This document shows positions 7,388-20,163 of a DNA stretch of 64,000 nucleotides, in pieces; position 1 is the first letter of the stretch; every line of letters begins with the position of its first letter. Under the pieces are notes generated by a model, which saw only the letters and a list, made by a program, of their open reading frames with translations, was not told where the DNA came from and did no database searches. The DNA comes from Candidatus Methanoperedens sp. (lineage in GTDB: Archaea > Halobacteriota > Methanosarcinia > Methanosarcinales > Methanoperedenaceae), in the NCBI GenBank assembly GCA_012026795.1, contig VEPM01000006.1, positions 62,001 to 126,000 on the forward strand, in the 5' to 3' direction. The translations under genes and the position numbers were made by a program.

Positions 7388-9639
7388 TTCTGGCCCGAAA
7401 AAACATTAGCATTTTTTTAAACTGCGAATCAGGATTAAGCGAGATAATTGCCGCTATTATGCTTCTGGCAATTGCGGTCACTATGATCGCAATAATTCAG
7501 ACTCAGTCCGTACCCGAATGGAATAAGGCGGTGGAAATGGATCATTTCAATGTTGTATATGATGATTTCCTGAAAATAAGATCCGATCTGAATGATGTTG
7601 CGCTGTTCCAGTTCCCGAAATCAAGTGTGGTCCATATGGGCGCCCACTACCCTGTCAGGTTGATATTTACCAATCCTCCTGACACATCAGGTACCCTGAC
7701 TTCAACAAATGATACATGGATAAATGTGAGTTATACGCCTTTTAACCAGACTCCGACATATTTCAATAATTCATCAACGAGCATAAAATTTGTGCCGAAT
7801 TATAATTATTATTCCAATTCTCCATCGCTTGTATATGAGCACGGGCTGATAATCAAAGATTTCGCAATTGACAATTACCTTTATACCGATACCAACCAGG
7901 CTATTTTCGACAATAATATAATTAATATCTTTATACTCTCTTATCCTCAGGAAACAGTGTCTTTTTCAGGAATAAATGCCCTGAATTATAATCTCCAATC
8001 AAAGATCAGCACATATAATAATACCAATGTAACTGTGACTTTTTATACCAATTACCCCCGGCTCTGGTATGCGCTTTTAAGAAAATATAATCTAAATCCG
8101 AATGTGTCTGGTAACATTGTAATAGTTGATTATCCGGGCAATATTACGATAAACACTTATATTTTCAACGGGTCAATTGCTTATGGGACAGGGGTATCTG
8201 CAAATACAACAATCCCGATACCCACACCTACCCCCACACCCACTCCAACTGAATACAATTATGTCTTTGACTTCCTGAACATCACAGGCATTGTGACTGA
8301 TTTCGAGAACGCCCGGAGCGCCAGCGATGAAGGGGCATTGGCTGCCTTCAATGAGAATGGTACCATTTCCATACCAGATTCGAATAATTATACATATGTA
8401 TCTAATAATACGATAACAAATGGCTCTATAATTAACTGGATAAATATGCAGAGTAACAATAGTGCATATGCCACGCTTACAGAGGGGGCAAATACAGTTA
8501 ATACGACGTACTGGTGGGGATTTAATACAACCATTGAGTCCTGGACCCATACATGGACTGGAAGTGATGGAGATGGTAACATCGGATGGGTAGATGATGG
8601 CAATGCTGCAGGTGGCATTTTTTCCAAATTAACTTCAAACAGTGGTAGTCCTAAGACAAGAATTTCAACATGGAGATCCCCGCAATTTACATGGAATGGC
8701 GACATACCTTCGTCAGCAAGTCTTTATTTTGATTGGAGGGTCAGAACATACACCGGGGCCTCGCCTGGTAATTATTATGTTCAATTGGTCAAGCCAGATG
8801 CTTCCGTAGTCCAGATATATCCCACGACTCCTTTTAGTGCAACTGCATCATGGTCTTCTAAGTCAGCATCGCTGTCAGTAAGCGACTTTTCGCAGTCAGG
8901 AAACTATCAGCTTAAGTTGCTCGCTACGTTGAATACACAGGGTACAGATGGAACTCAGACTGTTGAGATCAGATGGGACAATCCAACTATTACTCTTGGC
9001 ACAACGACTTATAGCTTGAATATAACCACAGACACTGTCTCAGTTCCTGGTGCAGATATCCAATATCTTGAAATAAATTATTCAAAGACTGCTGATGATA
9101 ACTATGCAGTTTATGTATTCAATGGCTCTAACTGGAACAATAGGGGAACCCTTAATTCGGCAACGTGGACATTGTTCAATTATACTCTGACCGGCGATGA
9201 ATACAATAATGGTACTCCGAAGGTCAGGTATGTGGATGAGGATCCCTCTGGGTCCACACAGGGCAACCTGTATATCGATTACCAGCGCGTCCACGGCATT
9301 ACAACCGGTACTCCTTCTGTATATCATATGAATATCACGACAAACACATCAGACATACCCCAGACCAGCAATCACATCCTGCAGATAAGATACAACACTT
9401 CCGGAGATAATTTCACATTGCAGATCTGGAATGGAACATCATGGAACAACAGGACTGCGCTGAATGACACTTCTTTGTCTTATCGTAACGTTACTCTGCT
9501 TCCGGATGAGCTGATCCTTTATAGTAATACAGAAGGTATTAACAAATATTATACACTTGTCCGATATCTGGACATGGATACAAATACAACCCAGCAGGGC
9601 ACAATTTATCTTGATTATCAGAGAATTTATAATAATTAA
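7384..9639 (+). CDS. Giant pilin-like surface protein with class III signal peptide
   Basis: A 751-residue exported protein. The N-terminus has a polar leader followed by ESGLSEIIAAIMLLAIAV and more hydrophobic residues (about 18-40), the prepilin (class III) signal cut after Gly by the archaeal prepilin peptidase. After the helix comes a DUF7289-like beta-rich region (HFNVVYDDFLKIRSDL), then a PTPTPTPTPT linker near residues 278-290, then repeated beta-sandwich modules; the segment EINYSKTADDNYAVYVFNGS recurs in altered form as QIRYNTSGDNFTLQIWNGT. Asn-x-Ser/Thr sequons are very frequent, suggesting N-glycosylation. The GTG start overlaps the preceding stop. It is probably the substrate of the upstream ATPase/platform. 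Far longer than an ordinary pilin, so adhesin or minor tip protein is more likely than major pilin. Confidence 0.75.
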   Translation: MILARKNISIFLNCESGLSEIIAAIMLLAIAVTMIAIIQTQSVPEWNKAVEMDHFNVVYDDFLKIRSDLNDVALFQFPKSSVVHMGAHYPVRLIFTNPPDTSGTLTSTNDTWINVSYTPFNQTPTYFNNSSTSIKFVPNYNYYSNSPSLVYEHGLIIKDFAIDNYLYTDTNQAIFDNNIINIFILSYPQETVSFSGINALNYNLQSKISTYNNTNVTVTFYTNYPRLWYALLRKYNLNPNVSGNIVIVDYPGNITINTYIFNGSIAYGTGVSANTTIPIPTPTPTPTPTEYNYVFDFLNITGIVTDFENARSASDEGALAAFNENGTISIPDSNNYTYVSNNTITNGSIINWINMQSNNSAYATLTEGANTVNTTYWWGFNTTIESWTHTWTGSDGDGNIGWVDDGNAAGGIFSKLTSNSGSPKTRISTWRSPQFTWNGDIPSSASLYFDWRVRTYTGASPGNYYVQLVKPDASVVQIYPTTPFSATASWSSKSASLSVSDFSQSGNYQLKLLATLNTQGTDGTQTVEIRWDNPTITLGTTTYSLNITTDTVSVPGADIQYLEINYSKTADDNYAVYVFNGSNWNNRGTLNSATWTLFNYTLTGDEYNNGTPKVRYVDEDPSGSTQGNLYIDYQRVHGITTGTPSVYHMNITTNTSDIPQTSNHILQIRYNTSGDNFTLQIWNGTSWNNRTALNDTSLSYRNVTLLPDELILYSNTEGINKYYTLVRYLDMDTNTTQQGTIYLDYQRIYNN

Positions 9640-9757
9640 TTAATTGAATTAAAATTTCTCATTGAAATCTCTAAAATATACGGATTTGCTGATAAAACAT
9701 TGAAAAAATAACAATTTTTTAATAAAAACAAAATCGAGATGCGTTGCTGCGATAAGG

Positions 9758-9773
9758 TATATAAGCTATAAAA
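9758..9773 (+). promoter_or_regulatory. TATA element of the gyrB operon
   Basis: TATATAAGCTATAAAA lies about 115 bases before the gyrB ATG and is the only strong TATA-like element in the 248-base gap after the pilin-like gene. The first seven bases match an archaeal TATA box; transcription would begin near 9785, leaving a leader of about 100 bases. The same 16 bases occur upstream of the sugar nucleotidyltransferase gene (40539-40554). Confidence 0.5.
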
Positions 9774-9779
9774 ACAATT

Positions 9780-9808
9780 AAACACCGAAGGAATTCAAAC
9801 ACCGAAGG
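9780..9808 (+). repeat. Two 12-bp direct repeats in the gyrB leader
   Basis: AAACACCGAAGG occurs at 9780-9791 and again at 9797-9808, a 17-base period, just downstream of the gyrB TATA element and over the predicted transcription start. Direct repeats here could bind a regulator or mark a small duplication; the sequence cannot separate these. Confidence 0.6.
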
Positions 9809-9851
9809 CATGAAATATAATTCAAGATCAGTTAAAGCGGGAAAATTTTAA

Positions 9852-13100
<3,249 letters not shown>

Positions 13101-13109
13101 ATTGAGTTT

Positions 13110-13826
13110 ATGAAATTCTCCGCACAAAGAAAAAATCTTGGCAAATGGATGACAGAAGGTCTTGCCTTTGTCAATCTGAAAAAATATAAAGAAGCAATAG
13201 AATTATTTGACCGGATACTGAAGCTTGAACCAAAAAGAGTTGATGCACTGTTCAATAAAGGACGTGCGCTTCATAATCTGAACCAATTTAGCAATGCAAT
13301 AACATATTATAACAGTGTTTTGCAGATCGATCCCGGACATTCAAAAGCATGGCGCTGGAAAGGATTTGCCCTGCGAAGCCTTGATAAATTCGAAGAAGCT
13401 GCAAAATGTTTTGAAAAAGAAATTGAACTCCAGCCAACTGATGCTTATTCATGGTTCATCTGGTTCAACAAGGGACTGATGTTCCATATCCAGGACAGGT
13501 TCGAGGATGCCATTAAATGTTATGAAACTGTCATCCAATTATATCCCGATCATGCCGATACATGGTACTGTAAAGGACTTGCTTTCTATTATCTGGAAAG
13601 ATATGATGAAACGATAAAATGCTGCGAAAAGGCGCTTGAGATAGACCCTGATTATTTCTATGCATGGTATGGAAAAGGGCTTGCCCTTCATAGCTTAAAT
13701 AGATATGAAGAGGCGATAAAGTGTTATGACAGGGTTATTGAAAATGATCCTGAACATATTGATGCCTGGTTCAACAGGAAGCTTGCAACTCACAGCATGG
13801 AAATCCTAAAAAAAATTAATATATAA
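13110..13826 (+). CDS. TPR-repeat protein
   Basis: A 238-residue soluble protein made almost wholly of about six 34-residue tetratricopeptide repeats, each with the form NKGLALHxLxRYEEAIKCYDRVIEIDPE (for example YGKGLALHSLNRYEEAIKCY near residues 190-209). No signal peptide, membrane segment or catalytic domain is visible. It begins nine bases after gyrB and ends eight bases before the MNT gene, so it is part of the gyrB operon. TPR arrays are protein-binding scaffolds; the partner cannot be read from the sequence. Similar TPR proteins are abundant in Methanosarcinales and often unlinked to neighbours by function. Confidence 0.85.
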   Translation: MKFSAQRKNLGKWMTEGLAFVNLKKYKEAIELFDRILKLEPKRVDALFNKGRALHNLNQFSNAITYYNSVLQIDPGHSKAWRWKGFALRSLDKFEEAAKCFEKEIELQPTDAYSWFIWFNKGLMFHIQDRFEDAIKCYETVIQLYPDHADTWYCKGLAFYYLERYDETIKCCEKALEIDPDYFYAWYGKGLALHSLNRYEEAIKCYDRVIENDPEHIDAWFNRKLATHSMEILKKINI

Positions 13827-13833
13827 AATTAAT

Positions 13834-14154
13834 ATGCAACCGATAACAGAAGAACTTATCCAGGAAATAAAAGAGCGCATCGTTGGCGCAGTCCATCCTG
13901 AGAAGATAATCATTTTTGGTTCATATGCTTATGGAAAGCCGACAAAAGACAGCGATCTGGATTTACTGGTGATAATGCCATCTGATGAACCGATGCATAA
14001 GAGAGTGCTTCCAATAAGGAAGTTGCTTCGTGATTTCAGAGTTCCTAAAGATGTCATTGTTTATACTCCACAAGAAGTGGAAAAATGGAAAAATGTCACA
14101 AATGCATTTATTACATCAATCATGAAAAAAGGAAAGGTCATATATGGATTATAA
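13834..14154 (+). CDS. MNT-type minimal nucleotidyltransferase (antitoxin)
   Basis: Minimal nucleotidyltransferase of 106 residues. The active-site signature GSYAYGKPTKDSDLDLLVIM (about residues 30-49) has the GS...G...SDLDLL pattern with the two metal-binding aspartates. In MNT-HEPN (type VII) toxin-antitoxin pairs this enzyme AMPylates and silences the HEPN ribonuclease. The HEPN gene starts inside its 3' end (11-base overlap), the standard arrangement. It sits inside the gyrase operon between gyrB and gyrA, an unusual place. The family is certain; antitoxin function is from the family. Confidence 0.9.
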   Translation: MQPITEELIQEIKERIVGAVHPEKIIIFGSYAYGKPTKDSDLDLLVIMPSDEPMHKRVLPIRKLLRDFRVPKDVIVYTPQEVEKWKNVTNAFITSIMKKGKVIYGL

Positions 14155-14539
14155 AGATCTGGCAAAAAAATGGTTCGATAAAGGAAATAATGACCTTACT
14201 GCAGGAAAATATCTTCTTTCCATGCCAAAGCCACCTGCAGATACTATATGTTTTCATGGTCAACAAGCAGTTGAAAAATTCCTTAAGAGTTTCCTTGCAT
14301 TACATAGAAGAGAAATTCCAAGAATACATGATCTTGAAGAGGTAATCTCTCTATGTGAAGCAATTGATTCAGAATTTTTCGAATTATATGATATTTCCTC
14401 CGAATTATCAAGTTATGCGGTAGAGGTCAGATATCCAACGGAAGGAGATTATGATGTATCGAATGAAGATGCACATAGAGCTATAGAAATTGCCGAAAAG
14501 ATTAAAAAATTCATTTTAAACAAATTAAAATCGAGCTGA
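14144..14539 (+). CDS. HEPN-domain protein (toxin partner of MNT)
   Basis: HEPN-domain protein of 131 residues, all-alpha, starting inside the MNT gene. Family features are [18 protein letters not shown] near the N-terminus, [18 protein letters not shown] (about residues 43-60) and [14 protein letters not shown] with an R-x4/5-H pattern, the usual HEPN ribonuclease motif; [11 protein letters not shown] (about 99-109) carries the tyrosine-rich region AMPylated in studied pairs. HEPN partners of MNT cleave RNA or are inactive dimers; the motif here looks intact. gyrA starts five bases after the stop, so toxin and gyrase are probably on one mRNA. Confidence 0.88.
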   Translation: MDYKDLAKKWFDKGNNDLTAGKYLLSMPKPPADTICFHGQQAVEKFLKSFLALHRREIPRIHDLEEVISLCEAIDSEFFELYDISSELSSYAVEVRYPTEGDYDVSNEDAHRAIEIAEKIKKFILNKLKSS

Positions 14540-14544
14540 TACCC

Positions 14545-17076
14545 ATGCCAGAAAAAGAATCCACAGAACAAGAACCTGAACAGCAAATCCTTGTACCAGA
14601 AAAGATCACCCTGGTAAACATCGAAGAGGAAATGAAACGCTCATACATCGATTATGCAATGAGCGTCATCGTGGGGCGCGCCCTTCCTGATGTCAGGGAC
14701 GGCCTGAAGCCTGTACACAGGCGCATCCTTTATGCGATGAACGAGCAGGGGATGACTCACGACAAGCCCTACAAGAAATCAGCAAGGATAGTAGGAGATG
14801 TTCTTGGTAAATATCACCCGCACGGCGATATCGCTGTTTACGATTCTCTTGTAAGGATGGTGCAGGAGTTCTCTTTACGATATCCTTTGATAGATGGGCA
14901 GGGAAATTTCGGTAGCATTGATGGAGATTCAGCTGCTGCGATGCGATACACCGAAGTCCGCCTCGGAAAGATCGCGGACGAGATACTCGGTGACATCGAT
15001 AAAGAAACCGTGGATTTCGTTCCGAACTACGATGATTCATTAAAAGAGCCTTCAGTCCTTCCATGCAAGCTCCCTAACCTTCTCATCAATGGTTCCACAG
15101 GCATCGCCGTGGGCATGGCGACCAATATGCCTCCCCACAATCTTGGGGAAGTGATCGATGGCATAACAATGGTCATCGACAAGCCCGATGTTGATACACA
15201 GGAGCTAAATACTGTCATCAAAGGACCTGATTTCCCAACGGCAGGTTTTATTTATGGCCGGCAGGGAATAATCGATGCATACACTACAGGCCGCGGATCG
15301 ATAAAGATGCGCGCCCGCGCAATAATCGAGGAAGTGAGAAACAAGGAAACGATCATCATTAATGAGCTTCCCTACCAGGTTAACAAGGCAAAAATGATCG
15401 AAGATATTGCAGGCCTTGTCCGGGATAAGAAGATCGCGGGTATAACCGACCTGCGTGACGAATCAGATAAGGAAGGTATCCGTGTCGTTATTGAAATATC
15501 ACGACAGGCGCAGGCCAACATCATTTTGAACCAGCTTTACTCGCACACACAGCTTGAGACAACTTTTGGCGTTATCAACCTCGCTCTTGTGGATGGGCGC
15601 CCGATGGTCCTGCCATTAAAAGAATTAATCATACAGTTTATTTCACACAGGAAGCAGGTCATAACACGAAGAAGCCAGTTCGAGCTAAAAAAAGCGCAGG
15701 CAAGAGCCCATATACTCGAAGGTTTGATAATCGCGCTTGATCATATCGATGAGGTTATCAAGCTCATAAGGGCATCACAGACACCTGATGAGGCACGCGA
15801 TGGTCTTATGACAAAGTTTGGCCTGAGCATTGAGCAGGCAAAGGCTATCCTTGACATGAGGCTCCAGAGGCTCACGGGTCTTGAGCGCGAGAAGATCGAT
15901 GCTGAGTACGGGGAGCTCCAGAAGACTATTGCATGGCTCAAGGAACTTCTGGGGAGTGAAATAAAAATACTTGCGCTTATAAAAGAAGAACTTGCAGATA
16001 TCAAAGCCCGCTTTGCTAATAAGAGGCGGACAGAGATAATTGAAAGCACAGGAGACCGTGTGACAGAGGACTTAATTCCTAAAGAAGACGATGTTATCAC
16101 AATAACCAATAGCGGTTACATCAAACGTATAGCAGTGGACTCATACAAACAGCAGCGCCGCGGAGGTAAGGGTGTTATGGGTATGGAAACCAAGGAAGAG
16201 GATTTCGTAAGCGACCTCTTTATCGGCAATACTCATGATTATCTCCTTTTCTTTACTGACAAAGGAAAAGTCTACTGGCTGAAAGTATATGGTATTCCCG
16301 AAGCAGGAAGGCAGGCGCGGGGTACTGCAATCGTCAACCTGCTGCAGCTTGAGCAGGGTGAAAAGATCACCGCATACATACCGATCAGCAAATTTGACGA
16401 GAAACATTATCTTTTGATGGTCACAAAGAAAGGTACGGCCAAGAAGACGCAGCTTACCGATTTTGCAAATGTCAGGAAAACTGGCATTATCGCCATCTCT
16501 CTTGAAGAAGGGGATAAACTTGTATCGGTGAAGCTCACTGATGGGACAAAGGAAATGGTGATCGGCACAAAGCACGGGAAAGCCATCAGGTTCAACGAGA
16601 ATGACGTCAGGGACATGGGACGAAGCGCATACGGCGTCAGGGGTGTGAAGCTTGTAGGCGAGGATGAAGTCGTCAGCATGGCAGTCGTGGAGGAAGGCGC
16701 AACCCTGCTTACTGTGACCGAGAACGGTTTCGGGAAGCGCACCGTGTTTGATGAATACCGCACAAGCAACCGCGGCGGCCAGGGCGTTATCACCATCGAT
16801 GTCAATATCAGGAACGGGAATGTCGTGGATATCAGGACCGTCCGCGAAGATGATGAGATTATGATCACGACCTCAAACGGCATCATTATCCGTGTGCCTG
16901 CAAGCGGGATACGCGTGCAGGGCAGGAATACGCAGGGTGTGAGGATAATGAATGTAGGGGAAAAGGACAGGGTCGTGGGCGTGGCGACACTTGCGAAGGA
17001 GGAGGAGACGGGGGAGGGGGAGCAGAAGAAACTGGAAGAGGGAGTTATTGAGGCTAAGAATGAACAGATAACTTAG
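14545..17076 (+). CDS. gyrA: DNA gyrase subunit A
   Basis: Breakage-reunion subunit of DNA gyrase, 843 residues. The N-terminus ([20 protein letters not shown], then [13 protein letters not shown]) is the winged-helix domain; the catalytic tyrosine lies in [11 protein letters not shown] (Tyr about 135). The GyrA box [11 protein letters not shown] (about residues 537-547) at the start of the C-terminal beta-pinwheel marks true gyrase, able to wrap DNA, rather than topoisomerase IV. The last 25 residues are a low-complexity acidic tail ([15 protein letters not shown]). It is co-directional with gyrB, separated from it by the TPR and MNT-HEPN genes. Confidence 0.97.
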   Translation: MPEKESTEQEPEQQILVPEKITLVNIEEEMKRSYIDYAMSVIVGRALPDVRDGLKPVHRRILYAMNEQGMTHDKPYKKSARIVGDVLGKYHPHGDIAVYDSLVRMVQEFSLRYPLIDGQGNFGSIDGDSAAAMRYTEVRLGKIADEILGDIDKETVDFVPNYDDSLKEPSVLPCKLPNLLINGSTGIAVGMATNMPPHNLGEVIDGITMVIDKPDVDTQELNTVIKGPDFPTAGFIYGRQGIIDAYTTGRGSIKMRARAIIEEVRNKETIIINELPYQVNKAKMIEDIAGLVRDKKIAGITDLRDESDKEGIRVVIEISRQAQANIILNQLYSHTQLETTFGVINLALVDGRPMVLPLKELIIQFISHRKQVITRRSQFELKKAQARAHILEGLIIALDHIDEVIKLIRASQTPDEARDGLMTKFGLSIEQAKAILDMRLQRLTGLEREKIDAEYGELQKTIAWLKELLGSEIKILALIKEELADIKARFANKRRTEIIESTGDRVTEDLIPKEDDVITITNSGYIKRIAVDSYKQQRRGGKGVMGMETKEEDFVSDLFIGNTHDYLLFFTDKGKVYWLKVYGIPEAGRQARGTAIVNLLQLEQGEKITAYIPISKFDEKHYLLMVTKKGTAKKTQLTDFANVRKTGIIAISLEEGDKLVSVKLTDGTKEMVIGTKHGKAIRFNENDVRDMGRSAYGVRGVKLVGEDEVVSMAVVEEGATLLTVTENGFGKRTVFDEYRTSNRGGQGVITIDVNIRNGNVVDIRTVREDDEIMITTSNGIIIRVPASGIRVQGRNTQGVRIMNVGEKDRVVGVATLAKEEETGEGEQKKLEEGVIEAKNEQIT

Positions 17077-17092
17077 CTAAGAGTTAAAATAT

Positions 17093-18931
17093 ATGTTTGA
17101 GGAGAAAATAATTAAAGCGACCCCTACTAAATATCCGAAGACTAGCACCGCTGAAGCTGAGGTTATAGCATCTTTTGAACATATTATTTGTCATAAGAAT
17201 GTTAAGCCTTATCTAAATAAGATGGATAAAATTCCAAATTATGATGGTTATTTAGAGATCACAGAAGATGATCAAACTCCTATCGGAGAGATTGGAGTTC
17301 AGTTAAAAAAATTGCCAGATGATGAATTAGATGCACCCAAATATCAGTGCCAGTTGGGATTTTTATCTTACTGTGAAAATTCTTTACGCCCCTTTTTTTT
17401 GATTGTTGTGGATACCAAAAATGAGATTGCATATTGGATTTTAGTAAACAGAGATTTATTATTGGCATTAAAACCAAAAAGTGGAGCAGAATCGGTATCA
17501 GTACAAATCCCAAAAGAGAATTTTATTACAAAGGATAAATTCGATTATTTATTAAAATGGAAGCAAATTATACAGGAATATCAAACAAAATTATTTGGAT
17601 ACGACAAATTAAAAAAAGAAAATGAGAAAATTAAAGAATCTTTTTCTATTTTATTGGAAAAGTCAGAATCAACCCTAGGTTTAGAGACACAAGAATTTGT
17701 CGAAATACACAAATTTTTAGATTTTCTGAACTATGAATTGGATATCAATTTCAAAGTAATTAAGGACTTTTATTTTCAATCCGCTTGGAAAATAGGTTTT
17801 GCATATCTTGAGTATAAAGCTGATGAAATATGTTATGTTCTTTATCCAATCCCTTATAACAAAAATGATGTGCACATTAAAAAAATGTCAAAACCTCTTA
17901 GTAAGGAATTAAAGCAAAAAGGGTTAACATTTACAGCATATTATAAAGAAAATCCAATAAAACTTAAACCAGAAATTTATGCCTTAAAAATAATCCACAA
18001 TAAATTAAAAAGACTTCTCGAAGCAAAATTATTACCAATAAAAAATATCACTCTTGCTCGTGAGTTTATATTTTCATTTGTCGATAGATTTAATATTCCT
18101 TTAGGATTAAAAGTAAAAGACGAATATAGTGTTGATGAAATAAAAAATGCTTTCCTATACTATCTCCCGATATGGATTGTTGAAGCCTTAAAAATCAAGA
18201 AGATTTTATTAGGTAATCAAGGTTTTATCGATCCCGACCTAATTCTTTCACAATTGCTGGATAGTCAAAGAAAAGAAATTAGTGGAAAGGTCGAAGAGAG
18301 ATTATCGAAGAAGGATTATAATAAAGAAATTATCCCAGTAGGTAACAATAAATATTCATTTGGGTTATTGATTGATGTATTAGATTATTTAAAAACGATA
18401 GATTCTCACGAAATAAAAAGATTATATATACCAAAGAATTATGATCGGCTTAACGGAAAGTCATTCTTTACTTGGTCACTGCTGGCTCCAACAGATGTAA
18501 AGAAAAATATTGAGATATTCTATAATGAATTGCCCATCATATATGATAATATCATTGAAGAATATTTTTCAAACCTTAAATCACAGTTTCATTTTTTCAA
18601 AGATTTTGATCGATTAATTATTGTTATCGATGCCAAAGAGGAATATCAAGATTGGAATGATGCTCCCTCAATAGAAAAATATTATTTAAAAAACAAAGAA
18701 CATACAGAAAGAACTATTGATGTTTATATGAAATCAGATAAAAGTATTCCTATCGACCGTCACGCAGAAATTAATAAAGATATACAGATTGATGGTAAAA
18801 TTTATCGAATACATTCAATGAGTTGCAGGATATTGGATTTTGTTTATGATGATATGCCTATGATAGATTATAGTTATAAACTACTAAATGAAAGATTTGA
18901 TGTTTATTTTAAAGAAAAAACAGTGTCTTGA
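17093..18931 (+). CDS. DUF4365-domain protein, putative PD-(D/E)XK nuclease
   Basis: A 612-residue protein whose N-terminal 150 residues match DUF4365: STAEAEVIASFEHI, then NYDGYLEITEDD, then GEIGVQLKKLP and FFLIVVDTKNEIAYWILVNR. The spaced Asp and Gln-x-Lys are consistent with the PD-(D/E)XK nuclease fold to which this domain is related. The remaining 450 residues are not recognised; they contain helical, Lys-rich stretches and no membrane segments. DUF4365 proteins are frequent in defence-like islands. The gene is far more AT-rich than gyrA, only 16 bases upstream, and uses A/T-ending codons heavily, so recent acquisition is likely. Broken toxin-antitoxin genes follow. Function is inferred. 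Confidence 0.65.
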   Translation: MFEEKIIKATPTKYPKTSTAEAEVIASFEHIICHKNVKPYLNKMDKIPNYDGYLEITEDDQTPIGEIGVQLKKLPDDELDAPKYQCQLGFLSYCENSLRPFFLIVVDTKNEIAYWILVNRDLLLALKPKSGAESVSVQIPKENFITKDKFDYLLKWKQIIQEYQTKLFGYDKLKKENEKIKESFSILLEKSESTLGLETQEFVEIHKFLDFLNYELDINFKVIKDFYFQSAWKIGFAYLEYKADEICYVLYPIPYNKNDVHIKKMSKPLSKELKQKGLTFTAYYKENPIKLKPEIYALKIIHNKLKRLLEAKLLPIKNITLAREFIFSFVDRFNIPLGLKVKDEYSVDEIKNAFLYYLPIWIVEALKIKKILLGNQGFIDPDLILSQLLDSQRKEISGKVEERLSKKDYNKEIIPVGNNKYSFGLLIDVLDYLKTIDSHEIKRLYIPKNYDRLNGKSFFTWSLLAPTDVKKNIEIFYNELPIIYDNIIEEYFSNLKSQFHFFKDFDRLIIVIDAKEEYQDWNDAPSIEKYYLKNKEHTERTIDVYMKSDKSIPIDRHAEINKDIQIDGKIYRIHSMSCRILDFVYDDMPMIDYSYKLLNERFDVYFKEKTVS

Positions 18932-19164
18932 TCTTAAAGATTTTTCCTCTTCCCTGATAATTAATCCTCAAAAATCCCACTACTTGCGCCACACTCACTC
19001 ATATCAGCGCGCCCCTCCGGCTCTATGACAGGGCGGCGCCGCAGAACAACCTAAGATAAATTTGAGTCGTATCGAATTTGTCCAAGTTCGCTGCTAACAG
19101 CAGCAATCTCGACTCCGAAAGAATTTATAACTGTGTAAAACAGATAATAACATAAAATTCATCC

Positions 19165-19493
19165 ATGATCTCAAAAGAAACAATCACAGACATTGCCAGA
19201 AAGATAGCGAGCGTTTCAATCCTGAGAAGATAATACTTTTTGGCTCCTATGCATGGGGAAAACCAGACAGGGACAGCGACCTTGACCTTTTTGTTGTGAT
19301 GGAATCGAAAGAAAGACCAATAAAAAGAGCTGCATCACTCAGGTGCATGTTGAAAGATAGGTATGTCCCTATGGATATTCTGGTTCGTACACCTGAGGAA
19401 CTTAAACAAAGGCTGGACATCGGAGACCCGTTTATCATGAAAATATTGAGGGATGGGCAGGTGATATATGCGCGAGATAGTACACGGGGTTAA
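19165..19493 (+). pseudogene. Frameshifted MNT nucleotidyltransferase
   Basis: Remnant of a second minimal nucleotidyltransferase. ATG 19165 opens MISKETITDIARKIA and then runs to a stop; the frame one step over continues ERFNPEKIILFGSYAWGKPD with the complete GS...SDLDLF signature and ends at 19493. The two halves join if one base is restored near 19206-19210. No start codon is available in the second frame upstream of the motif, so the gene is broken unless frameshifting rescues it. No credible HEPN gene follows: the 29-codon frame at 19468-19557 (MREIVHGVKSK) shows no HEPN signature, though its position matches a truncated partner. Confidence 0.75.
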
Positions 19494-19553
19494 ATCAAAG
19501 AGAACACAATCTTTTAAGTCATCAAATGGCATTAAAATATCTCAGGAAAATTT

Positions 19554-19796
19554 ATGAAGTCTGTTAATTATACTGCAAAAATTTTATCCGACGGGCATCT
19601 ATCAATACCCCAGGAGATCAGGCAAGAATTAGATCTATCAGTCAATACTCTGGTAAAAGTCACTTTGAAGATCGATACGCGTAGAGAAAAAGCAATAAAG
19701 GCATTTGGGGCATGGTCGGATAGAACTGATATAAAAAATGGAATTGAATATACAGAGAAGATACGATCGGAATGGGATGAGAGAAAAGAGGATTAA
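19554..19796 (+). CDS. AbrB/MazE-type antitoxin (VapB-like)
   Basis: An 80-residue protein with an N-terminal swapped-hairpin AbrB/SpoVT domain: YTAKILSDGHLSIPQEIRQE (about residues 6-25), a DNA-binding antitoxin fold. The C-terminal half (AFGAWSDRTDIKNGIEYTEKIR) resembles the toxin-binding tail of VapB antitoxins. A VapC-like reading frame starts two bases after its stop but is gutted, leaving this antitoxin without a working toxin. It would normally repress its own operon. Family call reasonable; whether it is still expressed is unknown. Confidence 0.75.
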   Translation: MKSVNYTAKILSDGHLSIPQEIRQELDLSVNTLVKVTLKIDTRREKAIKAFGAWSDRTDIKNGIEYTEKIRSEWDERKED

Positions 19797-19798
19797 TA

Positions 19799-20015
19799 AT
19801 GAAAAAAAATCGGTATCTTGTTGATACAGATGTCATTATTAACTACTTGAAAGGTAAGGATGCTAAGAAGAAAATATTCTAAATATAACACAAAAATTCC
19901 TGATGCCTTGATTGCGGCAACAGCAGCTGTAAAAGGATTAATATTGGCAACAGCAAATGAAAAACATTTCAAGATATTTGCTGAAATCGAGATGGAATTT
20001 ATACATGAAATTTGA
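19799..20015 (+). pseudogene. VapC PIN-domain toxin, internally deleted
   Basis: The first 27 codons, MKKNRYLVDTDVIINYLKG, are the N-terminus of a PIN-domain ribonuclease with its first catalytic Asp (VDTDVI). After a stop at 19880, the next frame reads KYNTKIPDALIAATA and ILATANEKHFKIF and ends at 20015, the C-terminal PIN motif with the late aspartates. About 60 central residues expected of VapC are missing and the frames do not match, so the toxin is dead. It pairs with the AbrB-like antitoxin just upstream. Confidence 0.8.
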
Positions 20016-20163
20016 TCAATATACACCATTGCAGTTATTTTTAATGGTAATTGGGATAGTTATCAGATATTACTCTCAAAAGAAAATAGGAGGATAAAGA
20101 ATATCTATACCATTGTATAATTAAAAAAGGACTCACAGTCTTGAATATCAATCAGGAGGGTTT

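Noticed and set aside
18932-19164. Possible small gene between the DUF4365 gene and the broken MNT
   Set aside because: No frame with start, ribosome site and family support; only a GC-rich patch and a TATA-like GAATTTATAAC.
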